Assembly (NCBI GenBank): GCA_900618795.1
Contig: UYJD01000013.1
Location: 1 to 64,000 of the forward strand
DNA from: Cyanodermella asteris
Lineage: Eukaryota; Ascomycota; Lecanoromycetes; Ostropales; Stictidaceae
Length of the DNA stretch: 64,000 nucleotides
Direction: 5' to 3'
Position numbers and translations under genes: made by a program
Shown: positions 1 to 9,596 of the stretch, one piece after another
How the letters are laid out: each line of letters opens with the position of its first letter
Position numbering within the stretch: the first letter of the stretch is position 1
Notes under the pieces: model-generated
Told to the model about the DNA's origin: nothing
Seen by the model: only the letters and a program-made list of their open reading frames with translations
Databases searched by the model: none

Positions 1-1
1 C

Positions 2-884
2 CTACACAGTCAACCAACCCGTGCCCGCGTTACACTCGTGCCTGACAGGCGCGCCCTCGGTGTGAACAGAAATGTCATCATCCCGATCCACGAAATGCTT
101 CTTCGCCCACTCCTGCACCTTCGCAAAATTCCGACATGTGTGCGTGGTCGCGGTATTACCCCTGCCTCGAGTTAGCAAAATCCCGACTTCAATTCAGCAC
201 ACTCACTTCATCCGCCCATCCTTCTCGCTCCACTCCCAGAAGATTGTTGCGACGTCGCTCTGGCATTGCAGCGCCTGCCTCAATCCTTCAACACAATGCT
301 CCCCATGCATCAGCCAGCCCTCCTCACTCAGGTCGATCGGATACTTGTCGGGGTACAGTAGCTTTCGCAGTCGGTTTAGGCAATGAAGCTGCAGCTGTCA
401 GCCTCATCCACAAGTCACCCATTCGACGTACCTGGTGGAAGACGTCAAGCTCGACGAGGTACTTGGACGTGTCGAACGACGCCGGAGCGGTGCGGTTTGG
501 CAGCTTCGCCGCATCCTCGCCATCGATCAAGCTCAACCCAAAATCGTTGTACAAATCAGTCCAGGCGTCTTCCACCTCGTCTCCTGATCCCGTGTATGGC
601 GTCCGATCGTTCTTCATTCCTGTGTGGAACACAATTGTTTCATACTCAATCGCGTCATTCGCCGGCGAAAAGATGCGCTCGGGCGTGCTGGATCTCCAGA
701 GACTCGCAGGGAATGAAGAGAAGGACAAACAAATGATCAAGATAGCATTGAGACAAATGGACAAGCACAGCATAGGAGAGACACGGCGACGCGACGGCTG
801 CTCGAGACTTTCTTCGTCAAGGTATCTTTCGCCATCCAGAAGACCTTTGCTTTCGCTGTCACTCGATACCCTTGAAGCTGCCAT
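2..884 (-). CDS. UstYa-family (DUF3328) oxidase-like protein
   Basis: Three exons: 884-432, 388-207 and 161-2, with introns of 43 nt (389-431) and 45 nt (162-206); the join gives 264 residues. A short cytosolic N-terminus is followed by one membrane segment at about residues 36-58, then a lumenal domain. The two family signature motifs are present: HQLHC (H150, H153, C154, split by the first intron) and HGEHC (H179-C183). In this family (DUF3328/UstYa) these His/Cys motifs are thought to bind metal, and members such as UstYa/UstYb carry out oxidative cyclisation of RiPP core peptides; others act on nonribosomal peptides. The start at 884 gives MAASRVSS; the frame is open further upstream, but that part looks non-coding. 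It is divergent from a kexin-processed repeat precursor 1 kb away, which supports a RiPP-maturing role. The family call is firm; the substrate is inferred. Confidence 0.88.
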
Positions 885-1828
885 TGACCTGAGATGAGAA
901 GTGGAGAGGAACGACCACATGCATGAATATTCTGGGCTGGCAAGCACACGAGCAGATTGTTGCGCCACAGCACTTTCCCACTCGACCGTCAGAATAAGCT
1001 TACGTTGCAGCCGATACCCCACTGTCGAACAACATGTCGCGAAGTCATGTTGCGACCGACATTTGCAGTCAGCGGTGGAAGTTGTGCAGAGTGCGGGATG
1101 ATCTGCGTTAAGCGTTGCTTGAAGCGGCAAGTTCAACGGCGCAGCATCGGACTTCGATCCACAAGACAACACCCAACTGCTTCGTTACATTCTGTGCCAC
1201 TTTGAACGTTGCAAGCAGCTTATCAAGAGAGGGGTAATCAACAGAGACTCGATCTGGACCGCTGACTACGGATTACGCATGTCACGCAGGGCAGGTGATG
1301 ATCAAGGACAATTCCACATTGAATCCTGCATGAGACGCGGTCATCTCAAACCCCTCGAGCCTGATCTGCAAAATGCAGCATCTACAGAGAACGTTCGAAT
1401 CACTCGACCGGTCTCTCGCATCAATACAATTGACTCGACTGGCCAAGGTTTGCCGCCGTGCAGCATGCCATCCGTGGATAGACCAAGCCAAGTCTTTTGC
1501 GGGAGGTCGGGACAAAGGAAGTGACGTAGTTCTGGCAGCGCGACTGATGCCTTCTCTTCGAATCCTAAATGTTCAGATATAGGCAAATGTCGGTGAAGAA
1601 ACGACATGTCGCCATCAGAACTCCTCATGCCGGAGCACGCCCTTGAGACAAGTCATCGAATCGGAACTCAGAGCTTTCGCCGCGCCGCTCACCAACCCGC
1701 GTCTCCTCCTTCAGCTAGCAAGACCACTGAGCTGGTAGGGATGCTCTTAGTTGAATTCTCCAGGGTTCTCGTATAATGCAACGTCGAACAGCCGGATTTA
1801 CCGCTATTTCTGAACCGATTAGAACATG
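885..1828. other. Divergent intergenic region, UstYa / RiPP precursor
   Basis: About 1 kb separates the start codons of the two divergent genes and probably holds both promoters. Several short frames exist on both strands, but none has recognisable protein character. No further gene is supported. Confidence 0.6.
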
Positions 1829-1834
1829 TATAAA
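1829..1834 (+). promoter_or_regulatory. TATA box of the repeat-precursor gene
   Basis: A TATAAA hexamer lies 68 bp before the precursor start codon, leaving room for a transcription start and a short leader. It is a sequence match only; no start-site data exist. Confidence 0.5.
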
Positions 1835-1901
1835 GAACGGCCTCGATGAGTCCCAGACTGTTTGCCCCTTGTCTCCGCACGCTGCTCCGTGAAAGATCAA
1901 G

Positions 1902-2352
1902 ATGAAGTTCCTCACCCTCGCCACCATTTTCGCGGCCGTCGCCGTGGCTGCACCCATTGCTAGCCAGTCCGTTGACGAGACTAACAACCAGGCGGGATGG
2001 GGCAAGCGATCCCAATCAGTTGAAGAGACCAACAACCAGGCCGGCTGGGGCAAGCGGGCACAGTCCGTCGACGAGACCAATAACCAAGCTGGCTGGGACA
2101 AGCGTTCGCAGTCAGTCGATGAAACCAACAACCAGGTAGGGCATATCCAGCCGAGATGAGCTCCGTGACATTGACGTTTGGGCAGGCTGGCTGGGGCAAA
2201 CGCTCACAATCCGTTGACGAGACCAACAACCAAGCTGGTTGGGGTAAGCGTTCGCAGTCTGTCGACGGGACTAACAACCAGGTATGTGACTGCCGCGGGT
2301 ACGGTGATTGATGTAAGGACGCTGACTTCTTCAGGCCGGTTGGGGTCGATAG
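1902..2352 (+). CDS. Kexin-processed repeat precursor, candidate dikaritin-type RiPP precursor
   Basis: Three exons, 1902-2135, 2186-2281 and 2335-2352, with introns of 50 and 53 nt, giving 115 residues. Residues 1-20 form a signal peptide (MKFLTLATIFAAVAVAA...). Residues 21-115 are six copies of a 16-residue unit. Five end in Lys-Arg, the Golgi kexin (Kex2) site; the last ends GWGR and stop. The unit tail reads NNQAGWGKR, with one copy AGWD. The layout (signal peptide, near-identical units, candidate core directly before KR, UstYa gene adjacent) is that of ustiloxin, phomopsin and asperipin precursors. The only aromatic residue per unit is Trp, whereas the known cores I recall use Tyr or Phe. 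Both introns fall in phase 0 at the same point of the unit (Gln^Ala). Alternatives: a linear secreted peptide or a pheromone-like KEP. Gene structure is well supported; product chemistry is inferred. Confidence 0.85.
1962..2349 (+). repeat. Six tandem 48-nt peptide-encoding units interrupted by two introns
   Basis: Residues 21-36, 37-52, 53-68, 69-84, 85-100 and 101-115 of the precursor are copies of one unit. Differences are few: D to E in unit 2, S to A and G to D in unit 3, E to G in unit 6, and loss of the Lys in the last unit. At the nucleotide level third positions vary more than encoded residues, which suggests the peptide is under selection. Confidence 0.9.
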
Positions 2353-3027
2353 ATTGCCTTGGGAGCGAAGCACAATGCTTGATTCCAGGCTCGAGATGCT
2401 TCGATAGATGGGTTTCAGTGCCTGCATACGAAAGGATTTCCCGCGCAATTCCACGAAGTTTGCCAGATTTCCTTTTTCTCAACCATCCATCGCAATAATG
2501 CGCCGTAAGTGACTGTTGTTGTACCAGAGCATGAGCCCTGCGCTGAACAGGCTCTCTATCATCTCGCTGAAGTGTGTATCCCATTCCTTGCTCTCGACTT
2601 ACGGTTCCGTACGTCAATGCTCCCCTCGCCCAAATGTTTCCCGTTCTAAGCTCTTAACTCCTAAAATTGTGTCAGTATCAAAATTCAACGTCCATCAACA
2701 CATGCGCTTCCTCGTTCCGGACGGTCAAGCAACGGCCAGTGCATGCGCTCCAAATGGTCCCACTCTGTTCGCATGGATCAATTTCTTCGAAGGCCGACTC
2801 CAGGCCGCCTTGAACAGCCATATGCTTGTTATTATACACTCATGGACTCGTATCTCGTCCCTCCGTCGCAACGCCATGATGCCTTGAATAACCCCTACCA
2901 TCGTACAAAACTCCTGAGCCGAAAATCTTTCCCTTCCGCCTGCTTTTGTATAGGCATCCAGACCGTAATCCCAATCCCAAAATCGGACCCAATCCCGAAC
3001 ACTAACGTGTGCACTTAAACTCCATTC
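2353..3027. other. Intergenic, no gene seen
   Basis: This 675-bp stretch lies between the 3' ends of the precursor gene and the MTOC gene. A plus-strand frame of about 120 codons (2516-2887) has no recognisable features. It probably holds the two 3' UTRs. Confidence 0.5.
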
Positions 3028-6000
3028 TCATGCCGTGATGGACCGATACTTCGCTTCAGCAGCCTGCAATCGCTGGCTGAGCGCCTCCTTCATTCTCTCC
3101 ATCTCTGCCAGACGCTGTCGAGCGCCGTTGCGATCCAAAATTCGTCCCTCTCTTTCCGCCTTCAACCGACGCTCCAGCTCCTTCAACCTGAAATGCCACC
3201 GAGCATCATCCCCCACACCGTTGATCTTATCGAGTTGTGCCTGCGATTCCAAACGGTCGAGACGCTTCACTTTCATATCCAACGCTCGCTCAAGATCCGA
3301 GTAGTCCTTTGTCAGATCCTTCTCAACCTGGCGAATCTTTGCTCGAAACCCTCCAATCATGCTCTCCACCGTCTTCAGCGCCAGCATCAAATTCTTGGAG
3401 AAGCCAGGAAGCTTGCTGGAAACAACCTCAATCGTCGGAAGATGTCCCGCAACCAGGCTGTTTGCATTCTGCCAGTCAGTGCCACAGAGAGCAGCAAGAC
3501 GATGCCAGAGGTTGAGCAGTAGCTCATTCCGCGCTTGAAGCTGTTCCTTCAGCTGAGCCTCAAGTGCAGCCAGCTTCCGACGATCAGTCTGGCGCGAATC
3601 CTCCAACTCTTTGATCCGTGAGTTGCGGACATTGATGGTATCAGCCGTATGTCGGTGCGTCTGCTGCCAATGATCGTGTGCAGTCCGTTCCGCATTCCGG
3701 GCAGATCTTTCCTTCTCGAGTTGCTCGGACAGCCGGGCAGACTCCATGGCGGAGTTCTCAAGCAAGGTGTCGCGGCGCTTCAGCGCTTGCTCTTTCTGCG
3801 CCATCGTGTGCTTAGCCATGGCAAGTTCATCCGTCAGCTGTTCAATGTTGCGCTGCATCTGCGTGATGGCCGAAACGAAGCCATTCTTCGAGGAAACCCT
3901 ATCGCCAAGTACCTCCCTCAAACTCGTCTCCAGGTCATACACACGATCTTTCCAGGTCTTGACCTCCGACTCTTTGATGTCAATTGCCTTTTGCAGCTTG
4001 CGCGCCTCTTCCCTCGCACGAGACGCTTCCTTGTTGAGATCATTGACCATGCGTGAAGTTTCCTTCTTCTCTTGGCTGCCAATAGCTTGGTGCTGGACTC
4101 GTTCCTCGTTCAGACGCTGGTTCAATTCGCTTCCCCGCTTCTGCTCGCTCTCCAGACTGGTCTGCACAGCCTTCAGCGATGACTCGAGCTCCGACATCCT
4201 GATAATGTATGTGTCCTGCTCTTCACGCAGGAAAACGACCTCACTTTGCCGCGATTCCAATTCAATTGACAACTTCTCATGCTTGTCGCCGGTCTCCTTG
4301 TGAGCCTTCTCCATGCTTTCTAGCTCGTTGTTGAGTTCCTCAATCTCGATTTCCAGCTCTTTGATGCGTCGAACTTTGTCCTGGTTGTCGGATTCAATCT
4401 TCTCCAATCCTGTCCGGATCATTCGAACCTCATTGTGCAGGTTGTCATTGTCCTCGACATGGTTATTGATTTCACGCTCCAATTGCGTTATGCGTTGTTG
4501 ACGAGACTCGAGCTCCTCATCGAGGGTGTCGATGCGATCTTGTGCTTCCTGACGCAACTCTTCAAACGCATTCATCTGTTCATCATGCTTCTGCCAACCC
4601 TCCTCTTTCTCGGCCTGCAATGCCAAGATCTCCTGGTTTGACTGCTCATCAAGCTCATCGTAGTCGCGTTGAAGCTTGATCTTCTCATCCTCAATATCGA
4701 CGAGTCTCTCCAGTTCTGTCGCCAGCACCTCGACTTGGCGTGTCAGTTCGCCATTCTCCATCTTGAGCAGGGAAAGGCTGTCTCGGAGCTCTCCGTTTCT
4801 GGTCTCCAGCACTTCTCGGTCAGACTCGCTCATTCCGATGCTCCTGTTCTGACTGCCGGCCTGCGAACCCTCGCGAGCATGAGAACGAGATGCAGAACGT
4901 TCAAATATGCTGTCACCAGTGGTAGATCGGCCGCCTTGCTGACGAATGCCCATCTTGAGGTCCTCAATCTCCTGGTACAGCTTCTCGCGTTCACGATTTC
5001 GGGAACGGAGCATTGATGTTTGCGCACCTACTTCGCGACGCAGTTCAGAGTTCTCCTGTCGAAGCTGATCAAGCTCAACCAGGGTGGACCCACTGACGCG
5101 GCCGTCGCTAGCGGTAGCAGAGCGATCGTACCCAGAGTGTCTGCCATTGTCTTCCGAGGTAGCTCTCAAGCTGATGACCTCCTCCCGCAACTTCCTGTTC
5201 TCGTCAATCGTCTGCTCCTTTCGCGCAGATTCAGCTTCAGCAAGGTCCTTCCAAAGATCAATCTCCTCCCTAAGTTCAATGTTGTCGCCTTTGGCGCGGC
5301 TGGCACTCATGCTATTGACCATGTCCGAGAGCTGTTGCTTCTCAATTTCCAAGCCTTTGGCACGGTTCTCACTGTCCTCCATGCGGTTGGTCAGTGTTTC
5401 GATGCTGACTTCATAAGTCGAAATGCGGTCGCGCATCCACACGAGTTCTTGCTCGTTGTCGCCCCTGTAGTCGTTGAGGTCATGTTCAGCACGCTCGGCG
5501 CGCTCAAAAGCAGCCAAGCGAGCGTCTCGTTCATTGAGCTGGAATTGCAGGTCGCGGTTCTGCTTGCTGAGAGCACGAATCTCTTTGCCGGCAGAGATCT
5601 TATATGTGCTGAGTTCAATGTTCTCGTTGATCATGCGCTTGACCTCCTCGTCGGTGACTTGTGCGAGACGCTTCTCGAGGTAATACATCTTCATCTTGAG
5701 CTTGAAATTCTCCTTTTGAAGCTTGTCGACGATATTTCCCTGTTCCTTGAGCGCGAGGGACTGAATTCTTGAATTGATGGGCGTGACAACAAGAGTTCCC
5801 GGTGACGCGTCGATGGCATTCTGGAAGCTCCGCGCGACAGTACCGGGCACCTCAACTTTGTCGACATGTTGATTGAGCACAGATTCTGTGGGACTTCTCA
5901 GCCCCGGGCTACGGTTCGTGGGTGTTTGAATCTGAGAGCTGTCAAGATCAATGGGCCTTGGTGTGTGTGTTCGGGAGGATTCTGGACTGTCTTGCAAGTT

Positions 6001-6697
6001 GAGGTTGGAAACACCACGTGCGGGCTTCGCATCGCTGTCGGTGATCCCAGAAGCGATACTAGCGAGAGAAATGGAACGGTTGAGATCCTGGGACGGACGA
6101 CTGGACGTGCTACTGCTGAGCAGTGCTCCCCCACCGGTCTGAAGTGCGCAGTCGGCTCCAATGACATTATCACTGTCCGAAGCACGAGAAGAGTATGAAG
6201 ATCTTGGTGACGCGAAGCGACTGTGTAGACGAGGTCGTCGAGGGCTTTTGTGTGTCTCGGGCATGGAACTGCTCTCGGACGGAAGAGAATCCGACACAGC
6301 CTGGGAGATATGGTGCACGATAGTGTTATTATTGGTCGTAGCCTCCGAAGCGCCGTCGCCATTCAATGGGGTAATGTCGTCGCCGGCCTCAGCATCCGTA
6401 AAGTCATTGTCGTGATCGTCCTCATCTTCCGCAGCTGTTTCGTAGCCACCAATGGTAGCCATGCTTGCCATATGGGTGATGGTCTTGCCCGTAGGCGGCG
6501 AAGAGAAAGGGGCGACATCAAGGTCAGCATCGATATCTAGGTCGTCATGTCAGTAAGGAGTGCACAACTGAGTTGAGCGAGAACAGTCGGACTCGGTGGA
6601 TGTCAAGATTGAGCAGAGGAAGGCGTCTCGAGAGCACTTGAGACTTACCAGAGTCAAAGCTGCCAGGAACGTCCTGGGAAGTTGGAGAAGACGGCAT
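3028..6697 (-). CDS. apsB: Spindle pole body / microtubule-organising protein, ApsB-PcpA-Mto1 type (centrosomin motif)
   Basis: Exon 1 (6697-6649, MPSSPTSQDVPGSFDS) joins exon 2 (6536-3028) over a 112-nt intron, giving 1185 residues; this restores the conserved start that a single-exon model at 6471 would miss. After an acidic, Ser-rich N-terminus, residues about 276-350 carry the centrosomin N-terminal motif 1 (LKEQGNIVDKLQKENFKLKM), which recruits gamma-tubulin complexes. A long coiled coil follows to about residue 1010. Near residue 1020 the segment LLLNLWHRLAALCGTDW matches the Mto2-binding region of Mto1. Family members (Aspergillus ApsB, yeast Mto1) nucleate cytoplasmic microtubules at septa and spindle pole bodies and are needed for nuclear positioning. 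The family call is secure; the gene symbol follows Aspergillus usage. Confidence 0.9.
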
Positions 6698-7858
6698 AGT
6701 TAGTCCGGCAATGTGGTAGATGGTTGCCAATTGCACTGGGCTCAACGGTCCCTCTGTAACAGAGCTGACACTGAGACAGGACGCGGCGGGCGAGGATGGT
6801 GGAAATCGCGAATATGACGCCTGCCTTTCGGGAGTACCAACAGCCCGTAGCTAGCGGGCTGCGGCTTCTCTTGCGAGATGAAGACGCGCAAGGTGAAGCA
6901 TGATGGCTGAGAGCGTTGCCGTGACTGCAGAGTGATGATTGCCAGAAGGGGCAAGGTGCGTGTTTGCGTTATGTAAGCAGACGGAGTTCAAGTTGTCTCG
7001 TATGATGAGCCTCTGTTGGTGCCAGAAGGAGGGCGGGAGCTTGGTCGTGCAACAGCGGCGCGGGAAGATATGGGGAGCAACCACGACTGCCAATCACAGA
7101 ACAGGGAAGGTGCCAAGGCATGGGGCTCGACTGCCTGTTTTAATCGGAATCGCAGCAGAGACGCCTTCCATCGCGCCAAGCACTTATCCGGAGCACACCC
7201 CGTGCTTTGTATATGGGCAGTTCTTGCTGACATTAGGAGAGAGGATGACTGTGAATGAGCGGGCTTCGCGAACAGGTCGAAAGTGCTTGTTTCGAAGGTC
7301 TGATACAACTTTTGACCCAAGACAACGTCCCGACGGCGCAATATACCACCGATTCCATCACTACTCCGTATTCCTCCTTGTCATCTTTTCGATACGAGTT
7401 CATCGCCAGTAAATCGAAGGCCATACTGTTCTGATCTCACCTAGTGAAGCTATCATACTCCGTGTACTAGCTGTCATTTCAAAGTCAGACCGTGGCGGGG
7501 TCGAAACGCAGTGTTCCTTCGAGAACTGGATGGCCAGTCCGGCGATATGATCACGAAAGCTGATTAACCATCTCAGAACCATTGTACAGTATACACAATC
7601 TCCCGCGACAAACAGTCAAGCACAGACCGAACGAAAGAAATTCAGGTCATGGGGGCCGATAGCTGGGTAAAAACAGTGCCGAACCGACCTGTTGGGCCGA
7701 ATTCACGGCGGAGTCAGCACCAACAGCTCTCCTGTGTGGCTCATTGACGATCAACAGCGGGCGATCCAGCGGCTTCAGGAAGCCGAAAGCCAACGCTCGG
7801 GCTGCTGACACCGTCCCGGACTGTCGGGATTTTCGCACATTCTCTTCTTCCACGTCCT
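6698..7858. other. Intergenic, promoter side of the MTOC gene
   Basis: The region holds the upstream region of the MTOC gene and the 3' flank of the P450. Short frames on both strands lack protein character. No gene is supported. Confidence 0.5.
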
Positions 7859-9298
7859 TCACTTCCTGGACCTCATCAGCAGAGTCGCTTCCGGCGGCAC
7901 CGAGGTCGTGTTGATCCAGTTCTTCACTCGAATTTCGTCATTTTTGACATGTATATCGAAGCGAGTGAAGAACATGTACGCAATGATCTTCAGCTCGTGC
8001 ACAGCCAAAGCTCGCCCTGGACACGCCCATCTGCCCAATCCGAAAGCCAGGAAATCCTTGCTCCCTTGAACTGCCGGTTTCTGCTTCCTGTGCCATTGGA
8101 AACCATCAAAGGTCTTCCCTCTCGAGCCGTAGTTGTCGGCCTGTGTGTGTGCATCCGGTATGAACGGCATGCAGAAGGCGTCCTTCGGCAACACATACGG
8201 CCCGACTTTCACGGGCTTGGTGGTGTAGCGGATGGGCGCCCATGTGTCGCCCTTTGTCCGCAGCGTTTCGCGAATGAAGGAGTCGAGGTGAGTCAACTGA
8301 TTTAAAGCTTTTGTATCTAAACGTCCATTCTCCGCGATTGCTACGCTCCACTCTTCACATAACCTGGGTAGGTACTCGGCTTGCTTCCTCGACAGGTTGA
8401 GGATCAGCCAGAACGCGGCGGTGGCTGTCTGATGAACTGAGGCAAAGATGATTCCAAGAGATAGCGTTGCACACCAGCAGAAAGCTCCAAAGGCAGCCAG
8501 ACCCGACTTTTCACTGTAGTACTTGGCCATGCAGTAATCAAACACAGGAACGAACTCACGACCGCTCTTTGCTTGACCATTTTCATGGTGCCTGTGGCGA
8601 TTCCTCCACAGTCGCGTAACAATGCCAAAGAAGAATCGAGGGACCAATACGAAGAAAACCATCGTGAAGGTCGTCATGAGCGACCACAGTGTCGGGGCCC
8701 ATTCCCACCCGTCGACGTTCTCGTTCATCCCCGTCATTTGTGCCAACGCTATTGTGATGGCCGAAAAGTGATTTGCCATCTCGGGAGAAGAGTACTCAGG
8801 TCCAAGTATCATGACAACCATAGCGTGTACAATTGTGTTTTGCAAGATCTGAAAGCCATTCTCAACCTCCACGACCATCCTATCTGAACCGAGCTCGGAG
8901 GCCAACTTATCGAAGTGAGCTTGGAAGATGGGCATCATGCGGTCGACGATGCCGTTCAGGCGAGGCTGAACTCCAGCTTGAACAAGGCTGTCAATGTCGT
9001 TGACGTAGCTGGCGTTGAGCAACTCCATCAGACTGAGATGCAGCAGCTGAAATGCTGCTTTGTCAAAAGTGAAATTCTTGGAATCTGTGAGGACATCGTA
9101 TGCATGCCTGTGATCAATGATGTACTCCTGGCGACCATGGCGAGGCACAACGACAACCGGCCCGTTCTCTTTCAGGACCTTCGAGTAGGCCTCATGCACC
9201 TCTGGAGAGTTGCGTATTTCTCGTGAGATTTCCACAATCGGTGGAGGCAGAGCGACTTCGACATACTCGGCTTCTGACACAACTTGAGTACTCGACAT
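7859..9298 (-). CDS. Cytochrome P450
   Basis: The 479-residue frame carries the P450 hallmarks. The heme-binding loop is FGLGRWACPGR with axial Cys426, the K-helix ExxR is at E344-R347 (FIRETLR), and a PERF-like FDGFQWHR lies near residue 398. The I-helix (about 280-300) reads FASVHQTAT where classical monooxygenases have (A/G)Gx(D/E)TT; His-containing variants occur in several fungal clades. No membrane anchor is present before the catalytic domain, so the start at 9298 is probably internal (see the possible 5' exon at 9299-9596). Subfamily and substrate cannot be assigned from sequence. It lies 5.5 kb from the UstYa/precursor pair with the MTOC gene between, so membership of that locus is possible but not indicated. 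Confidence 0.85.
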   Translation of the reverse strand: MSSTQVVSEAEYVEVALPPPIVEISREIRNSPEVHEAYSKVLKENGPVVVVPRHGRQEYIIDHRHAYDVLTDSKNFTFDKAAFQLLHLSLMELLNASYVNDIDSLVQAGVQPRLNGIVDRMMPIFQAHFDKLASELGSDRMVVEVENGFQILQNTIVHAMVVMILGPEYSSPEMANHFSAITIALAQMTGMNENVDGWEWAPTLWSLMTTFTMVFFVLVPRFFFGIVTRLWRNRHRHHENGQAKSGREFVPVFDYCMAKYYSEKSGLAAFGAFCWCATLSLGIIFASVHQTATAAFWLILNLSRKQAEYLPRLCEEWSVAIAENGRLDTKALNQLTHLDSFIRETLRTKGDTWAPIRYTTKPVKVGPYVLPKDAFCMPFIPDAHTQADNYGSRGKTFDGFQWHRKQKPAVQGSKDFLAFGLGRWACPGRALAVHELKIIAYMFFTRFDIHVKNDEIRVKNWINTTSVPPEATLLMRSRK

Positions 9299-9596
9299 GG
9301 CCCTAAATCTATCAACAGCGCAATCAAGCTGAGGTTCTTTCCAATTGTAGTATGCACGCTAGAGACGAGAGAGGAGATGGATGAGAGAAGTACTTATCAC
9401 TTACCGCCGAGGTAGTCAGAGACGACCCCCCCTGGACAGAAGCCGAATCGACGTTGCCATCAATCTGAGCCCCTCCCAGTTCATCCGGCCATGATACCGT
9501 ATAGCGCAGCGATTGTGGCTGCTGGGCATTGTGGGATGCTCCTACCACGCTGGCAAGCAGGCGAGCTTTACGGCACTGCATTGCACCATCGGGCAT
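9299..9596 (-). other. Possible 5' coding extension and first intron of the P450 gene
   Basis: The P450 frame is open upstream of its first ATG to 9358, encoding a P450-like stretch RAYYNWKEPQLDCAVDRFRA. There an AG acceptor ends a 46-nt candidate intron (9359-9404, GTAAGT donor). The exon before it (9405-9596) is open in matching phase from an ATG. The join would add 84 residues. It contains no clear membrane anchor, so exon 1 may be wrong or further exons may exist. Confidence 0.45.

Noticed and set aside
136-897. Plus-strand frame of 253 codons overlapping the UstYa gene
   Set aside because: It is the antisense shadow of the UstYa exons; the minus strand has the family motifs and good splice sites.
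1388-1404. tRNA B-box-like sequence (GTTCGAATC)
   Set aside because: No matching A box or cloverleaf arms were found around it.
1902-2352. Alpha-factor-type mating pheromone precursor
   Set aside because: The kexin-site layout fits, but the units lack the Trp-Cys...Cys-Trp or Trp-x-x-x...Pro-Gly patterns of ascomycete alpha pheromones, and a UstYa gene is adjacent.
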